The position numbers and the translations under genes are program-made. From assembly GCF_029689925.1 (NCBI RefSeq), contig NZ_CP121445.1, positions 4,696,501 through 4,760,500 of the forward strand: 64,000 bases of DNA. Reading direction: 5' to 3'. Shown here in pieces: positions 63,167 through 64,000 of the stretch; within the stretch, counting starts at the first letter, position 1, and each line of letters starts with the position of its first letter. This DNA is from Anaerocolumna sp. AGMB13025 (GTDB lineage Bacteria > Bacillota > Clostridia > Lachnospirales > Lachnospiraceae). The notes under the pieces are model-generated. The model did not search any database and had not been told where the DNA came from. It saw nothing but the letters and a program-made list of their open reading frames with translations.

Positions 63167-63265
63167 TCACGCTTTTAGTTTATGCTCCGCACAATGCTTC
63201 ATCGGCATCAATTGTACAGAGCAGATTCTTCTTTTCATTTCATCTATAATAACACGGTTTACCAT
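63167..63265 (-). CDS. Leader peptide (32 aa) of the ABC-F gene
   Basis: ATG with GGAGG six bases upstream, then MVNRVIIDEMKRRICSVQLM and a short tail ending HKLKA, stop TGA. It lies at the front of the 509-bp ABC-F leader, before two terminators. Drug-stalled ribosomes on such peptides change leader folding and permit read-through, as known for Erm, Msr and VmlR-type leaders. Confidence 0.7.
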   Translation of the reverse strand: MVNRVIIDEMKRRICSVQLMPMKHCAEHKLKA

Positions 63266-63433
63266 AATAGCCTCCAATTAAAAAACATAAACTTTTTGTA
63301 GCATATCACATTGACGCTAAGTTGTCAATTATCAATAATCTGCTTAATCAATAATTTCAATAATCTGCTTAATCAATAATTCTGTCTAATCAATAATTCA
63401 TTATCTGCTTTTTCTACTCATATTTGAAAATTA

Positions 63434-64000
63434 TTACTTAGTTCTGCCCAAAAGATAAGAATACCCATCCGATTTTCCAAGCAGCCTTCCCGGAGTCTTA
63501 TCCACTATGAGCGTTGCTTTTATAAGAGATTCTATCTGTTCCTTCATTAAACTTATATTAAGCTTGTCCATCTCCCGGTTCTTACTGTTTACCATTAAGT
63601 AGTCCGGCATCTGAATCAATCCTATCACAGGTATTCCTGCTTCAAACAGCGGTTGACTTTCTCCAAATTCAAACCGGTTGTGTCCCCTTAAAGTAACCGT
63701 GCGGGTTAGTGATCTTCCCTTTATTGCTTTCTTCCAAATTTCACCCATCTTTTTATTTCCGATATAAGTATATTCCGTTTGAATCTTACCTGTTGCCTTA
63801 TATTGTCCTTTGGGATACTCTTTCCACTCCATACTGCCTAAATGCTCTACTGTAATTCCTGCAACTGCCTTTCTGTTTCCAGCCCTTCCATCCCAAACTT
63901 CCCCATGCTTCGTTAACCAGGTTGAAGTTGCCTGTGAAGTCCCTTTAAATACCGGCAGGCGGAAATGTCCTGTGATAAATGCAAATACCAGGGTACGTTC
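63434..64000 (-). CDS. M28-like peptidase family protein, C-terminal part
   Basis: The reading frame stays open to the window edge, so only the last 188 residues are seen. RTLVFAFITGHFRLP, AGITVEHLG and FGESQPLFEAGIPVIGLIQMPDYL resemble the M28 (zinc aminopeptidase) fold. The last part ends in KSDGYSYLLGRTK. The metal ligands in the missing N-terminal part cannot be checked. Confidence 0.75.
   Translation of the reverse strand, partial: ERTLVFAFITGHFRLPVFKGTSQATSTWLTKHGEVWDGRAGNRKAVAGITVEHLGSMEWKEYPKGQYKATGKIQTEYTYIGNKKMGEIWKKAIKGRSLTRTVTLRGHNRFEFGESQPLFEAGIPVIGLIQMPDYLMVNSKNREMDKLNISLMKEQIESLIKATLIVDKTPGRLLGKSDGYSYLLGRTK

Noticed and set aside
63001..63290. Metabolite riboswitch in the ABC-F leader
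   Set aside because: A translated ORF and tandem terminators explain the leader; no known riboswitch core was recognised.

Overview
The window looks like chromosomal DNA of a low-GC, anaerobic Clostridia bacterium, most likely a Lachnospiraceae member close to the Lachnoclostridium/Anaerocolumna group. This is inferred from AT-rich sequence, strong AGGAGG ribosome sites, many small one-component regulators paired with drug exporters, PTS sugar uptake with BglG-type antitermination, a GH127 arabinofuranosidase, a [4Fe-4S] nitroreductase and SPASM radical SAM peptide chemistry. No tRNA, rRNA, CRISPR array, transposase or phage gene was seen.

Layout. 0.2-12 kb: mixed accessory genes (methyltransferase, two MATE exporters, a VOC protein, an AraC regulator divergent from a GH127 enzyme, PiT phosphate transporter, ferritin-like protein, TetR-MATE unit). 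12.2-22 kb: a beta-glucoside PTS operon (EIIA, LicT-type antiterminator, EIIBC, 6-phospho-beta-glucosidase) led by an RNA antiterminator/terminator, then HPr and Enzyme I, then a multidomain PRD regulator overlapping a MerR gene that is divergent from an MFS exporter. 23.9-35.5 kb: DbpA-like helicase, an RsmH paralogue, an HxlR-cupin-VOC locus, a ferredoxin-nitroreductase, an MFS-MerR unit, TspO and several unknowns. 53-64 kb: an Eis-like acetyltransferase, a MerR cassette between inverted repeats, YitT, CheX, a pectinacetylesterase-like protein, MerR/SDR genes, an ABC-F protein with a translated attenuator leader, and the edge of an M28-like peptidase.

The most interesting region is 35.8-53.1 kb, a probable ribosomally made, modified peptide (RiPP) locus. 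One minus-strand operon encodes, in order of transcription, a papain-fold/BtrH-like protein, two SPASM radical SAM enzymes, a small acyl carrier protein, a 26-residue peptide ending in CVFC that is too short for ordinary gene calling, an S8 protease fused to a DUF1611/TIGR04066-like domain, and two ABC exporter subunits. Upstream lie a DUF1835 protein, a histidine kinase, a subtilisin-like lipoprotein, a permease-ATPase-permease set resembling lantibiotic immunity transporters, and an OmpR-type response regulator. The immunity promoter carries three phased 11-bp repeats that could be its binding site. The parts make a coherent model: sensing, self-protection, leader cleavage, export, radical modification and an acyl-carrier step. 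The component families resemble the clostridial 'Clo7bot' peptide maturation system as I remember it from TIGRFAM names; the product and chemistry are unknown to me.

Non-coding structure is rich: a dispersed palindromic family with GGCTGTTGC ends (four to five places), a second dispersed element with TTTCACAC ends, several tandem repeats, three MerR-type promoters with 19-bp spacers, TetR and HxlR-type operators, and clear intrinsic terminators.
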